Below are positions 50,214 to 59,105 of a stretch of 64,000 bases of DNA, piece by piece (within the stretch, counting starts at the first letter, position 1; the number at the start of each line of letters is the position of its first letter). This DNA is from an uncultured Alphaproteobacteria bacterium (GTDB taxonomy: Bacteria; Pseudomonadota; Alphaproteobacteria; Methylaequorales; Methylaequoraceae), in NCBI GenBank assembly GCA_902579395.1, contig CACHGK010000001.1, positions 209,036-273,035 of the forward strand. Direction: 5' to 3'. The translations under genes were made by a program, and so were the position numbers. The notes under the pieces were generated by a model, which saw only the letters and a program-made list of their open reading frames with translations, searched no databases and was not told where the DNA came from.

Positions 50214-51474
50214 AATTTTCAATTCTGAGATAGACGGTTTTTTGCCTAATAAATGAAAGATTATTAATTTTACTTAATGCCTTCATCATATTTTTTTCTA
50301 AACAAGTATGAGTTGTGATCACAATAGTTGCCTCTGCTGAATTCACCTTACCTGTATCTTTTTGTAACATTGATTTCATAGAAATATTAAATTTTTTAAA
50401 TTCATTAGCTATTCCTGAAATTACTCCTGATTTATCATCAGTTGAGAACCTTAAATAGTAACAGCCTAATCTGTCATCAAGGTTAACAATTTTATATTTA
50501 GATAGATTTTTTTTCCTTGAATTATCTAAATTTCTTTGCGACAGATCAATAATATCACTAAGAACTGAAGTTGCAGTTGGATAAGCTCCTGCACCCTCAC
50601 CTACAAAACAGCTTTTTTTACAAAAATCAGATTCAACTACTATCCCATTATAAACACCATCTATCTTGGCAATAAATGAATCTTTAGAAAGCAGACAAGG
50701 ATAAACAAAACACTTTAAGTTATTATTATCAAATTCTGTAAGTCCAAGTAGTTTGATTTTATAACCAAGTGTATCTGCAATTTTTAAGTCTAACAAATTA
50801 ATATTTTGAATACCCTCATTTTTAATTTTTTGCACATCACATCCAAATGCAATTGATGACAAAATTGATAGTTTATGACTTGCGTCAGTCCCATCAATAT
50901 CAAATGTCGGATCGGATTCAGCATATCCTAATTTTTTAGCATCACTTAATATTTTGTTGAATTCTTTATTTGAGGATAACATCTCACTTAAAATATAATT
51001 AGATGTTCCATTCAATATTCCATAAATTCTTTTGATTTTATTAGAGAGTAAGAATTCATCTATCACTTTTATTATTGGAATACCACCCGCAACAGCTGCT
51101 TCAAACTTAATTTTACAATTGTTAATTGTTGTAAGTTTTTGAAAATCGTTCCAATATCTAGAAACAAGTGCTTTATTAGCTGTAACGACATTCTTTTTTT
51201 TGTTCAAAGCATCAATTACAATTAATTTGGCGATTCCACTATCCCCTCCAATTAATTCAACTAAAACATCGTAATCATTAAAATCTAGTAAATATTTAGC
51301 ATCCTTAAAAAAAGTTGTATTCTTAAAATATTTACCCTTAAGTTTTGTATGTTTTCTCGATGCAATTGCTGAAACTTCAATGTTTTGATCTTTATACTTT
51401 TTCAACAGATCCAAAAGGCCAGAACCTACAGTGCCAATTCCTGCAATTGCTATCTTTAATTTATTTTTTAACAC
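50206..51474 (-). CDS. hom: Homoserine dehydrogenase
   Basis: The 422-residue enzyme reduces aspartate semialdehyde to homoserine for threonine and methionine. It has the NAD(P) motif GIGTVGSGLL at residues 12-21, the catalytic segment GILNGTSNYILSEM, and YAESDPTFDIDGTDASHKL. The C-terminal 80 residues are an ACT domain (SGVISGIANEFKKFNISM), as expected for feedback control by threonine. The start is GTG at 51474. Confidence 0.96.
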   Translation of the reverse strand: MLKNKLKIAIAGIGTVGSGLLDLLKKYKDQNIEVSAIASRKHTKLKGKYFKNTTFFKDAKYLLDFNDYDVLVELIGGDSGIAKLIVIDALNKKKNVVTANKALVSRYWNDFQKLTTINNCKIKFEAAVAGGIPIIKVIDEFLLSNKIKRIYGILNGTSNYILSEMLSSNKEFNKILSDAKKLGYAESDPTFDIDGTDASHKLSILSSIAFGCDVQKIKNEGIQNINLLDLKIADTLGYKIKLLGLTEFDNNNLKCFVYPCLLSKDSFIAKIDGVYNGIVVESDFCKKSCFVGEGAGAYPTATSVLSDIIDLSQRNLDNSRKKNLSKYKIVNLDDRLGCYYLRFSTDDKSGVISGIANEFKKFNISMKSMLQKDTGKVNSAEATIVITTHTCLEKNMMKALSKINNLSFIRQKTVYLRIENFK

Positions 51475-51477
51475 AAA

Positions 51478-52212
51478 CTAGTATATTAAGAAAATTTCAG
51501 TTCGCTGGTTTGCTTGTGTTCCTGCTGGCATATTCTCTTTAAATAGGGGCTTGGTATCAGAAACGGCCTCAGTAATTAAAGAATTACTTGGGAAGTTATA
51601 TTTTTTTATAAAAATATTAGCAACCGATTGAGCCCTTTTATCTGAAATCATAAAATTGACTAATTTGTGTTTTGCCAAGGGCATATCTCTTGTTCTTTTG
51701 CTAGCATGCCCGACAATTTTGATTTTTGCATTTCTTTCTTTTGCAATTTTTGCTATTTTTTTAATTTTTTTCAGGCCGGTTATATCAACATTACTTGATC
51801 CACTATAAAAATTAATTGTAGCCACTCTATACTGAATTTTATCGTTTATGCTTAACTTAGAAATTGTACTTTGATACTGATCAAATGAATCATTTGGCTT
51901 TGCTTCAACTTCATTGTTGACTGAGTCTGAAGTTAAATTATCTTCTGATTGATCTAAAACCATACTATCATATTCTTGTGTTGGAGAAGCCTCCAGCTTT
52001 TCATCAGAAAGTTCAAGAGATTGATCTTCTAAACTCTCATTTAGGTCATCCATAATTTCATCTTCTTCTTGTTGAATATCAGAAAGAAGTTGACCAACTT
52101 CATCCACAGTCTCTGGAGATTCTACTTCACTTTCTCCCATAATATCTGAAACAGAGATACAACCATAAACAAAAAAAGTTAATGACAAAATTATGATATT
52201 TAATTTTCGCAC
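51478..52212 (-). CDS. OmpA-domain lipoprotein
   Basis: The 244-residue protein begins with a lipoprotein signal ending FFVYGC, then an acidic, Ser/Asp/Glu-rich region of about 110 residues, and a C-terminal OmpA-like peptidoglycan-binding domain (INFYSGSSNVDITGLKKI, IVGHASKRT, SDKRAQSVANIFI, NQRTEIFL). It is probably an outer-membrane lipoprotein tied to peptidoglycan. I prefer the GTG at 52212, which has AGGA 8 bp upstream, over the TTG five codons earlier. It ends 3 bp before hom starts. Confidence 0.8.
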   Translation of the reverse strand: MRKLNIIILSLTFFVYGCISVSDIMGESEVESPETVDEVGQLLSDIQQEEDEIMDDLNESLEDQSLELSDEKLEASPTQEYDSMVLDQSEDNLTSDSVNNEVEAKPNDSFDQYQSTISKLSINDKIQYRVATINFYSGSSNVDITGLKKIKKIAKIAKERNAKIKIVGHASKRTRDMPLAKHKLVNFMISDKRAQSVANIFIKKYNFPSNSLITEAVSDTKPLFKENMPAGTQANQRTEIFLIY

Positions 52213-52262
52213 TAAATAAATCCTCAATAAATGAAGTATAATTTAAAATTTAAAATCTCAAA

Positions 52263-52802
52263 CTATTTTTTTAAAAATTCTTGACTTAATCTGCAATATA
52301 CATCAGGTGTGTTAATAAGTAATTTTTCCTCTGTTTCTGATATTTTTCTTACAAATTTGCCTGGGTTACCCGCCCACAGTTCTCTGGCTTTGACTTTAGT
52401 TCCAGGAGTTATTATTGCACCTGCAGCAACAAAAGAAAATTCTTCAAGAACAGCTTGATCTAAAATAACTGAACCCATACCTACTAAACAATTTGATTTT
52501 ATTTCACAAGCGTGAATTGTTGCATTATGACCAATTGTAACATTATTATGTAAAATTGTAGGACTTCCTTTCTTTCCATTTGCAGAAAAACCATAAGAAG
52601 AAACATGAATAACTGTGCCATCCTGAATATTACATCTTTTTCCAATTTTCACATAGTTAACGTCAGCTCGTATTACCGTATTATACCAAATATTTGTATC
52701 ATCATCTATAGTTACATCGCCTACCAGATGCACACCATCAGCGATAAAAACACTTTCTTTAATGCTTGGTAATTTATTTTTATATTTTACAAAATTTTGC
52801 AT
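52263..52802 (-). CDS. Gamma-carbonic-anhydrase-like hexapeptide-repeat protein
   Basis: The 179-residue protein has the left-handed beta-helix repeats of the YrdA/gamma-CA family. The metal-binding His are present at 66, 92 and 97 (VIHVSS, IGHNATIHA), and the family ending GNPGKFVRKI follows. It may bind zinc and have carbonic anhydrase activity, but many members are inactive in assay. Its start overlaps the argC stop by one base, so the two are coupled. Confidence 0.85.
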   Translation of the reverse strand: MQNFVKYKNKLPSIKESVFIADGVHLVGDVTIDDDTNIWYNTVIRADVNYVKIGKRCNIQDGTVIHVSSYGFSANGKKGSPTILHNNVTIGHNATIHACEIKSNCLVGMGSVILDQAVLEEFSFVAAGAIITPGTKVKARELWAGNPGKFVRKISETEEKLLINTPDVYCRLSQEFLKK

Positions 52803-53815
52803 TAAACTAGAGACTCACTTTCTTTAAAATCATACATCAAATTCATATTCTGAATAGCTTGGCCAGATGCACCCTTAATTAAATTATCTATACAACTTAA
52901 TATCACAATTTTATTTTTTGAGTGATCTGTAAAAACTTTTATTGCTATATTGTTCGTATTTTTCACGTCTTTTATTGAAGGTATACTTAAATTATCATAA
53001 ATTTTTACAAAGGGTTCATCACTATAAAATTGACGTAAAGTTTTTTTATAATCATTTTCATCACAATTCTTGTCTATGTAAATCGTGGACTGGATACCAG
53101 AAATTAAAGGTAAAACGTGGGGTACAAAAGTTAAAGAAACTGTTTTGTTAATTTTATTAAGCTCTTGCTTCATTTCTGGGTAATGTTGATGTTGCTCAAG
53201 TCCATAAGCAAAAAAATTTTCACTAATCTCAGAAAAAAGATTTTCAATTTTTGGTTTTTTTCCAGCTCCACTTATACCTGATTTAGAGTCAGCTATAATT
53301 TCCTTAATACCAAATCTAGGTTCTCTTAGAAGTGGGATTAATGGAAGTAAAATTGAGGTTGGATAACAACCTGGATTTGCAATGAACTTCGCATTTTTAA
53401 TTTTTTTTTTGTAAATTTCTGATAAACCATACAAAAATTTTTTATTTAAACTTTCTGCATTATGCTTACATTTATAAAATTTCTCATATTCCTTAATTGA
53501 ATCAAATCTGAAATCTCCGGATAAATCTATAATTGATATATTAGAATCAAGATTTCTAATTATATTATTTTGGAATTTCTTATGAGGAAGACAGCTAAAT
53601 ACTAAGTCTATGTCATGAAAATTAAAATCTTCATATTTAGTTATTTTAATTTTGGAGATTTTATTTAAGTTTTTAGAAATTTGACCTAATTCTTTCCCAA
53701 CCGTTGAATTACCAAATACGCCACAAATTTTAACATTTTTATGCTTATCAAGAAAACTAAGAAGCTTGGATCCGGTATAACCAGATACACCAAAAATGCA
53801 TACATTAAGAGACAT
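52802..53815 (-). CDS. argC: N-acetyl-gamma-glutamyl-phosphate reductase
   Basis: The 337-residue enzyme makes N-acetylglutamate semialdehyde in arginine synthesis. It has the nucleotide-binding motif GVSGYTGSKLL (9-19) and the active-site motif NPGCYPTSILL with Cys150. It is the standard length for ArgC. It follows rpsI by 3 bp, the frequent rplM-rpsI-argC arrangement of Alphaproteobacteria. Confidence 0.97.
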   Translation of the reverse strand: MSLNVCIFGVSGYTGSKLLSFLDKHKNVKICGVFGNSTVGKELGQISKNLNKISKIKITKYEDFNFHDIDLVFSCLPHKKFQNNIIRNLDSNISIIDLSGDFRFDSIKEYEKFYKCKHNAESLNKKFLYGLSEIYKKKIKNAKFIANPGCYPTSILLPLIPLLREPRFGIKEIIADSKSGISGAGKKPKIENLFSEISENFFAYGLEQHQHYPEMKQELNKINKTVSLTFVPHVLPLISGIQSTIYIDKNCDENDYKKTLRQFYSDEPFVKIYDNLSIPSIKDVKNTNNIAIKVFTDHSKNKIVILSCIDNLIKGASGQAIQNMNLMYDFKESESLV

Positions 53816-53818
53816 ATG

Positions 53819-54283
53819 TTATCTTTTTGAAAATTGAGGGCTTCTTCTAGCTTTATGTTTACCGAATTTTTTTCTTTCTACTTTTCGAGCATCTCTTGTT
53901 AAAAAACCAGCTTTTTTTAGTCTTTTTCTTAGAGACGGGTCAAGATGAACAAGTGCTCTGCTTATACCATGTCTCAAAGCACCGGCTTGCCCAGATAACC
54001 CTCCTCCAGATACAGTTGAAAAAATTTCTAGCTTTTCCAAATTTTCAGTTTTAGAAAGTGGTTCTTCGAGGATAGTGCTGTAAATCTTTCTTTTAAAATA
54101 ATCTTTACTATCTCTTCCATTAACTGTAATTTTTTTTGATCCATATTTTATCCAAACTCTTGAAACAGATCTTTTTCTTCTACCTGTGGCATATGCTCTA
54201 CCAAGTTTGTCTATTTTTGGAGAGATTGAATCTTCTTTATCTGTTATTGGTTCAGATTGAGGTTTATTATCTGTTTCGGTCAT
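53819..54283 (-). CDS. rpsI: 30S ribosomal protein S9
   Basis: The 154-residue S9 has [19 protein letters not shown], then [19 protein letters not shown], and the C-terminus [11 protein letters not shown] whose tail reaches the P site. About 25 acidic/polar residues precede the core. It overlaps rplM by one base. Confidence 0.98.
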   Translation of the reverse strand: MTETDNKPQSEPITDKEDSISPKIDKLGRAYATGRRKRSVSRVWIKYGSKKITVNGRDSKDYFKRKIYSTILEEPLSKTENLEKLEIFSTVSGGGLSGQAGALRHGISRALVHLDPSLRKRLKKAGFLTRDARKVERKKFGKHKARRSPQFSKR

Positions 54284-54744
54284 TAGTTTGCTTTATTTTT
54301 TCTATTCAAATTACCGAAATCTATAGATTCTGGTTTTTGAGAATCTAAATTATGATTTTCGTCTTTAAAAACCCTTAAGTTTGATAATTGTTTTTTAGAC
54401 AGTGCATTGGAAGACATCATTCTTTCCACAGCTTTTCTTATTACAAACTCTGGGTTCTTTCCTTTTATAATGTCTTTGAAATAATTTTCTTTTAAGCCAC
54501 CCGGATAGCCAGTGTGTTTATAGTATTTTTTATCTTTACTTTTATTACCTGTTAACTTTATTTTACTTGCATTAACAATTATTACATTATCACCGCAGTC
54601 AAGATGAGGAGTGAAAATTGATTTGTGTTTACCTCTTAAAATCGAAGCTACTTTAGCTGCTAGTCTACCTAATACCAAATCAGAAGCATCAATTAAATAC
54701 CACTTTTTTGTAATATCACTTTTTTTAAGACTATAGGTCAACAT
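54283..54744 (-). CDS. rplM: 50S ribosomal protein L13
   Basis: The 153-residue L13 has [41 protein letters not shown] and HTGYPGGLK, all family signatures. It is an early 50S assembly protein. A promoter candidate lies directly upstream. Confidence 0.98.
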   Translation of the reverse strand: MLTYSLKKSDITKKWYLIDASDLVLGRLAAKVASILRGKHKSIFTPHLDCGDNVIIVNASKIKLTGNKSKDKKYYKHTGYPGGLKENYFKDIIKGKNPEFVIRKAVERMMSSNALSKKQLSNLRVFKDENHNLDSQKPESIDFGNLNRKNKAN

Positions 54745-54753
54745 AATGTTAGC

Positions 54754-54781
54754 AAAATAACTTAATATACCTCGCTGTCAA
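54754..54781 (-). promoter_or_regulatory. Promoter candidate for rplM-rpsI-argC
   Basis: On the minus strand TTGACA (54776-54781) and TATTTT (54754-54759) are 16 bp apart, in the 50 bp gap between cutA and rplM. The leader would be very short (a few bases). Confidence 0.55.
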
Positions 54782-54794
54782 CATCAAAAAAGAT

Positions 54795-55100
54795 TTATAA
54801 GTTTTTTTTTGCCCAACTCAAATATTTATCATTCACATCATTAACTAATATTTCTGCAATAAAAGGAATAGAATAATTGTGATGTTTTTGTAATAATTCC
54901 TCAATATTAGGTTTATTTAAAAAGGTTTTTATTATTAGAACTGATTCCATAGTTGATTTGATTAGTTTATCCTCACTGTAGAAACTCTCTACATTTTTAA
55001 ACACATTTACACAAATTACCCTTTTTTCAAGTAGTAATTTTTTAGCTAGTTTTTTTGCAAAAGTGCTATCACAAGTTGTATAGAATATTTTTATTTTCAT
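54795..55100 (-). CDS. cutA: CutA1-like divalent-cation tolerance protein
   Basis: The 101-residue protein fits the CutA1 trimer fold: YTTCDSTFAKKLAKKLL at the N-terminus, VICVNVFKNVESFYSEDK, ESVLIIKTF in the middle and YLSWAKKNL near the end. CutA was linked to copper tolerance in E. coli, but the molecular role is unsettled. It lies 12 bp after tRNA-Pro. Confidence 0.88.
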   Translation of the reverse strand: MKIKIFYTTCDSTFAKKLAKKLLLEKRVICVNVFKNVESFYSEDKLIKSTMESVLIIKTFLNKPNIEELLQKHHNYSIPFIAEILVNDVNDKYLSWAKKNL

Positions 55101-55112
55101 TTTCTAGATTTA

Positions 55113-55191
55113 TGGTCGGGGCGACTGGATTTGAACCAGCGACCTCCCGCCCCCCAGACGGACGCGCTAAACCAGACTGCGCTACGCCCCG
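55113..55191 (-). tRNA. tRNA-Pro (GGG)
   Basis: Minus strand, 79 nt with encoded CCA. The acceptor stem is CGGGGCG with CGCCCCG, and the anticodon loop CTGGGGG gives GGG, closed by a TCCGT/GCGGG stem with two G-T pairs. T-loop TTCAAAT. It follows merR by 2 bp, a conserved placement in the class. Confidence 0.95.
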
Positions 55192-55193
55192 TT

Positions 55194-55505
55194 TTATATT
55201 TTGGACTTGATATCATTAATAAGTGCCTTAATATCAGAAATAATTTTTTTTTCTTGATCTTTTTTTTTTATTTCATTTTTCAAAAAAATTTTTGCACCTT
55301 CAATTGAAAACTTTTGATCGTATAAGAGTGACTTAATTTTTTCTAATAACTTTAATTGACTTTCATCATAGTATCTAGTTCCGTTAGGTTTTTTTATAGG
55401 ATTTAGAGGAGAAAATTTTTTTTCCCAAAATCTTATAACGTAGATTGGGATATTAAGTTGTTTAGAGACCTCTCCAATTTTCCTTAATGCATCATTTGAT
55501 TTCAT
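55194..55505 (-). CDS. MerR-family transcriptional regulator
   Basis: The 103-residue protein has a winged-helix MerR domain: LRKIGEVSKQLNIPIYVIRFWEKKF, then NGTRYYDESQLKLLEKI, followed by a short coiled-coil-like Lys/Glu-rich C-terminus without an effector domain. This small MerR after ihfA is conserved in Alphaproteobacteria; its target is unknown. ATG 55505 fits the family better than an in-frame TTG four codons upstream. It overlaps ihfA by 14 bp. Confidence 0.88.
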   Translation of the reverse strand: MKSNDALRKIGEVSKQLNIPIYVIRFWEKKFSPLNPIKKPNGTRYYDESQLKLLEKIKSLLYDQKFSIEGAKIFLKNEIKKKDQEKKIISDIKALINDIKSKI

Positions 55506-55809
55506 CTTTATCTGCAATATTAGAATTTATAAGGTTTATCAAAAAATCTGACGGTTTAAATTTAACTACATTTCTTTCAGAAATCATAAACTCTTCTTTA
55601 GTCTTTGGGTTTCTTCCGATTCTTGATTTTTTACTTTTTATTTTAAAAATTCCAAAATTTACTATCTTTACATCATTGTGATTTTTTAACTCAAAAAAAA
55701 TAACATCTAAAAATGACTCTAAAAAAAATTGGCATTCTCTTTTTGAAAGACCAATATTCTCATTTAAATGGCTGACTACAAGAGCTTTGGTAACAACTTT
55801 TTTTGACAT
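55492..55809 (-). CDS. ihfA: Integration host factor alpha subunit
   Basis: The 105-residue HU/IHF-fold protein has VKIVNFGIFKIKSKKSRIGRNPKTKEE, the DNA-clamping arm with the Pro that intercalates in the family. The position after fabH and before merR identifies the alpha subunit. It bends DNA in recombination, replication and transcription. 16 bp after fabH. Confidence 0.93.
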   Translation of the reverse strand: MSKKVVTKALVVSHLNENIGLSKRECQFFLESFLDVIFFELKNHNDVKIVNFGIFKIKSKKSRIGRNPKTKEEFMISERNVVKFKPSDFLINLINSNIADKDEIK

Positions 55810-55825
55810 TACATAATTATATATT

Positions 55826-56785
55826 TCAAATTCTTAAAATACAACTACCCCAGGTCAGTCCTCCCCCTATAGCACATAATGCTAGAATATTATCTTTTTT
55901 AATTTTGCCATCGTCAATTGAACTTGAAAGTGCCAATGGTATTGATGCTGCTGAAGTGTTCGCATGAAACTTAACAGTACTAATAGTTTTTTCTTCACTT
56001 ATCCCAATTTTTTTTGCGGTGCTTGTTATTATTCTCTGATTGGCTTGATGTGGAATAAACCAACTTACATCTTTGATATTCAATTTACAGTCATCAAGAG
56101 CTTCAAATGTCGCTTCAGACAATTTATTCACTGCTTGTTTGAATATATCCTGTCCATTCATTCTTATTTTTCCAACCATCTGATTTTTAGAAGGTCCTCC
56201 GTCGCTATATAGGCTTTCATGCCACGCACCATCAGAATATAATTTTGTAGATAAAATTCCTTCATTCTTTTCGGTTGGTCCTAGTATAACTGCGCCTGCA
56301 CCGTCACCAAATAACACGCATGTTCTTCTATCCTCCCAATCTACAATTTTAGATAAAGTTTCAGCTCCAATTACCAAAACGTTTTCTGCCTTTTTGCATT
56401 TAATTAATGAATCAGCAATTTGAATAGAATAAATAAAACCCGAACAAACTGCTTGAATATCAAATGCACTTATATTTCTCATCCCCAATTTTGTTTGTAC
56501 TTTTGTTGCAGTTGATGGAAAAGTATTATCTGGTGTTGTTGTTGCTAAAATCACACAGTCAATATCTTTACTATTTAAATTTGCCGACTTTAAAGCATTT
56601 ACAGATGCTTTAATTGCCAAATCAGATGTTAACTCGTTTTTTTTAGCGATATGTCTTTGTTTTATTCCCGTTCTAGAAAATATCCACTCATCAGAAGTTT
56701 CGACAAACTTCAAGAAATCGTTATTTTTTAGAATTTTTTCTGGAAGAAAATAACCATGACCTAAGATTTTGGAGTTTAAAAACAT
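55826..56785 (-). CDS. fabH: Beta-ketoacyl-ACP synthase III
   Basis: FabH condenses acetyl-CoA with malonyl-ACP to start fatty acid synthesis. The 319-residue enzyme has its triad: Cys114 in AVCSGFIYS, His in IPHQANQRI and Asn in HANTSAASIP, plus the end GGGLTWGS. It lies 3 bp after plsX. Confidence 0.98.
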   Translation of the reverse strand: MFLNSKILGHGYFLPEKILKNNDFLKFVETSDEWIFSRTGIKQRHIAKKNELTSDLAIKASVNALKSANLNSKDIDCVILATTTPDNTFPSTATKVQTKLGMRNISAFDIQAVCSGFIYSIQIADSLIKCKKAENVLVIGAETLSKIVDWEDRRTCVLFGDGAGAVILGPTEKNEGILSTKLYSDGAWHESLYSDGGPSKNQMVGKIRMNGQDIFKQAVNKLSEATFEALDDCKLNIKDVSWFIPHQANQRIITSTAKKIGISEEKTISTVKFHANTSAASIPLALSSSIDDGKIKKDNILALCAIGGGLTWGSCILRI

Positions 56786-56788
56786 TAA

Positions 56789-57790
56789 TTAATCTAGTTT
56801 TAATTTTTTTTCAATCTCATTAATATAAGAGTTTTCGATAAGTGATACAGCAACACCAATGGCATTACAAAAACCAAATGCATCTGTGCTACCATGACTT
56901 TTTACTACTATTCCATTCAGACCAAGAAGAACTGCTCCGTTGTATTTTCTTGGATCAATTCTAGTCTTAAATCTATTTAATGCAGGTTGGGATAATAAAT
57001 AACCTAATTTTGAAATAATAGAGCTTTTGTATGAGTTTTTTAAAAATGTAAAAATAAGCTCTGCAACTCCCTCAGCTGTTTTCAAAGCAATATTGCCTGA
57101 GAATCCATCTGTAACAACAACATCAACAACTCCTTTGTTAATATCATTACCTTCCACAAAACCACAAAAATTAATTTTTTTTGTAATTTTACTCAAATCA
57201 GAATGAGTTTGTTTTACAATACTATTACCTTTGATAAGTTCTGACCCAACGTTTAACAAGCCTATCCTGGGATTTTGAATACCAAGAACAGTCTGAGAAA
57301 AAATATCTCCCATTAATGCAAATTGGACTAAATTATCATTCGAACAATCTACATTAGCGCCTAAATCTAAAATAACTGTCTGCCCTTTTAACGTTGGCAT
57401 TAAGCCAGCGATAGCCGGTCGACTGATTCCATTTAATGTCTTCAATACAAATTTGGAAATGGCCATTAGAGCTCCCGTATTGCCAGCTGATACAAAGCCA
57501 TCAGCATCATGAGATGAAACATCATTAATTCCAAGCCTCATGCTTGATTTTTTTAATTTTCTGAGTGCATTTACTGGTTCATCATCTGATTTGATACATT
57601 CTTCTGTGTGAATAAATTCATAATTTGCAAATCCATTTTTTTTTAATTGAGGTTGAGATTTTGTCATATCTCCAAAAAGCTTAAATTTTACATCAGGATA
57701 TATTTTCGAGGCCATTGCAACACCCTCTAGAGTTGCTTTGGGGCCTTGATCTCCTCCCATAACGTCAATGGCCAATACTGTTTGTTTCAA
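56789..57790 (-). CDS. plsX: Phosphate acyltransferase PlsX
   Basis: PlsX converts acyl-ACP to acyl-phosphate for phospholipid synthesis. The 333-residue protein starts LAIDVMGGDQGPKATLEG and has DGFVSAGNTGALMA and VVTDGFSGNIALKTAEG. The start codon is TTG at 57790, supported by AAGGA 7 bp upstream and the family N-terminus; no ATG fits. It lies 14 bp after rpmF. Confidence 0.96.
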   Translation of the reverse strand: MKQTVLAIDVMGGDQGPKATLEGVAMASKIYPDVKFKLFGDMTKSQPQLKKNGFANYEFIHTEECIKSDDEPVNALRKLKKSSMRLGINDVSSHDADGFVSAGNTGALMAISKFVLKTLNGISRPAIAGLMPTLKGQTVILDLGANVDCSNDNLVQFALMGDIFSQTVLGIQNPRIGLLNVGSELIKGNSIVKQTHSDLSKITKKINFCGFVEGNDINKGVVDVVVTDGFSGNIALKTAEGVAELIFTFLKNSYKSSIISKLGYLLSQPALNRFKTRIDPRKYNGAVLLGLNGIVVKSHGSTDAFGFCNAIGVAVSLIENSYINEIEKKLKLD

Positions 57791-57804
57791 GATTAATCCT
57801 TGTT

Positions 57805-58017
57805 TTAATTCTGAGATTCCATTTCTTTGTCATCATCAGACTCAGTTTTGTTAATTATCTCTCTTTTATTGTAGTATCCACAAGCTTCGCAGATGTGGTG
57901 GGGAAGTTTAAATTCACCGCAATTTGGACATTCCATGGAATTGATGTTGAACATGCTGTGGTGAGATCGTCTTTTTCCTCTTCTTGCTGGAGTTGTTTTT
58001 CTTTTTGGTACGGCCAT
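57805..58017 (-). CDS. rpmF: 50S ribosomal protein L32
   Basis: The 70-residue L32 starts MAVPKRKTTPARRGKRRSHH and has a zinc ribbon with CPNCGEF and CEACGYY. A short acidic tail follows. The usual DUF177/YceD gene between the chaperone and rpmF is missing: only 79 bp of AT-rich DNA lies there, with a TATAAT at 58062-58067 (minus strand) that may serve as the rpmF promoter. Confidence 0.97.
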   Translation of the reverse strand: MAVPKRKTTPARRGKRRSHHSMFNINSMECPNCGEFKLPHHICEACGYYNKREIINKTESDDDKEMESQN

Positions 58018-58096
58018 TGGGTAATCCTATAAATTAGTAATCTTGACTTGTACATAAAAAAATTATAAATAACAATATTTTTTTTAAATACTTAAA

Positions 58097-58600
58097 TTAT
58101 TTCTCATTGAAAAATTTTAAATTCCAAAATTCATTTTCGTCTAGTTGTATTAATTGGTAAATATTTTTTTTTATATATTCCTCAAGTAAATCAAGTTTTA
58201 ACGGATATTTAAAATTTTTTTTTAATATTTTTTTTAAATCTGTTTTTTTTTTTTTTTCTATTTCGTCAAAAATAATTGAATATCGATAAAGCCTTCCATA
58301 AAAATTTCCTATAATAATCCTAATTTTTTTTCTTAAACTTGTCTCTGACCCACCAAGCTCAATTACTAATCCCTCAAGATCTTTGATATACTTGTTAATC
58401 AAATAATCTATATTTTTGTTTTCGAAATTTCTACTTTTCATGTACCAAATAATTAGAATCAAATTAGTTTGAAAAAACTCAACGAATAAACTTGCATCCT
58501 TATTTTTTGTTTTTTTTAAAAAAAAAGATTGTTTTGATTGTTCGCCAATTTTACTATAAATGTTATCTAATTTTTTTTTTTTTAAACTGAAAAATATCAT
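58097..58600 (-). CDS. Cbp3-type ubiquinol-cytochrome c chaperone family protein
   Basis: The 167-residue protein matches this family (Cbp3/UQCC1-like) in its central helix bundle: a DLEGLVIELGGSETSLRKKI segment, then GNFYGRLYRYSIIFDEI, near residues 90-130. In mitochondria Cbp3 helps assemble cytochrome b of complex III. It is very Lys/Ile/Phe rich. The only reasonable start is the ATG at 58600, whose last base is one base away from the divergent bamE ATG. A TATAAT at 58623-58628 (minus strand), inside the bamE signal-peptide codons, may be its -10. Confidence 0.78.
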   Translation of the reverse strand: MIFFSLKKKKLDNIYSKIGEQSKQSFFLKKTKNKDASLFVEFFQTNLILIIWYMKSRNFENKNIDYLINKYIKDLEGLVIELGGSETSLRKKIRIIIGNFYGRLYRYSIIFDEIEKKKKTDLKKILKKNFKYPLKLDLLEEYIKKNIYQLIQLDENEFWNLKFFNEK

Positions 58601-58601
58601 T

Positions 58602-59060
58602 ATGAAAAACTTTCTTATACTTATTATATTATTATTATCATCTTGTGCCTCAAAAAAAATTGTAAATGGGAATTTACCAGATACCGAAACTCTTTCAATT
58701 TTAAAGATAGGTAAAGATGATAAAAAGTCTGTTTCAGAAATACTGGGTGAACCATCCTTTTATGGAACTTTAGGTGATAACTCGTTTTACTACATCGGGA
58801 CTTTACGCTCAAAAATTGCATTTATGAGATCAAAAATTAAGGAACAGTACATACTTGAATTGAAATTTGATAAATCAAATAAATTAAAAAATATTTTCTT
58901 TTATGATAAATCACAATCAACTGATGTAGCTATGTCGTCATTAGAAACTAAAAGTGGTGGAGCTAAACAGGGGTTTTTCCAACAAATACTTGGGAATTTT
59001 GGGGTTCCAGGTATGAAACGAGGTGGACCTATTTTGGGAAGTGGAAAGGCTGACGATTAA
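58602..59060 (+). CDS. bamE: BamE-family outer-membrane lipoprotein
   Basis: The 152-residue product starts MKNFLILIILLLSSCAS, a lipoprotein signal with lipobox Cys, followed by a BamE/SmpA fold: GKDDKKSVSEILGEPSFYG, NSFYYIGTL and ILELKFDKSNKLKNIFFYD. The C-terminus has a Gly-rich end (FGVPGMKRGG), as in alphaproteobacterial members. It should join the BAM complex for outer-membrane protein assembly. ATG 58602 is chosen over one 14 codons upstream because the signal peptide begins there. Confidence 0.88.
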   Translation: MKNFLILIILLLSSCASKKIVNGNLPDTETLSILKIGKDDKKSVSEILGEPSFYGTLGDNSFYYIGTLRSKIAFMRSKIKEQYILELKFDKSNKLKNIFFYDKSQSTDVAMSSLETKSGGAKQGFFQQILGNFGVPGMKRGGPILGSGKADD

Positions 59061-59076
59061 TTTCTTTATGTGTTAT

Positions 59077-59094
59077 AATTTAAATATTTAAATT
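59077..59094. terminator. AT-only palindrome between convergent bamE and hppA (weak terminator candidate)
   Basis: A perfect 18-bp palindrome, AATTTAAAT joined to its inverse, lies in the 45 bp between two convergent genes and is followed by T-rich sequence on the plus strand. It has no G-C pairs, so an efficient terminator hairpin is doubtful. Confidence 0.25.
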
Positions 59095-59105
59095 TGAGAT
59101 TATTT

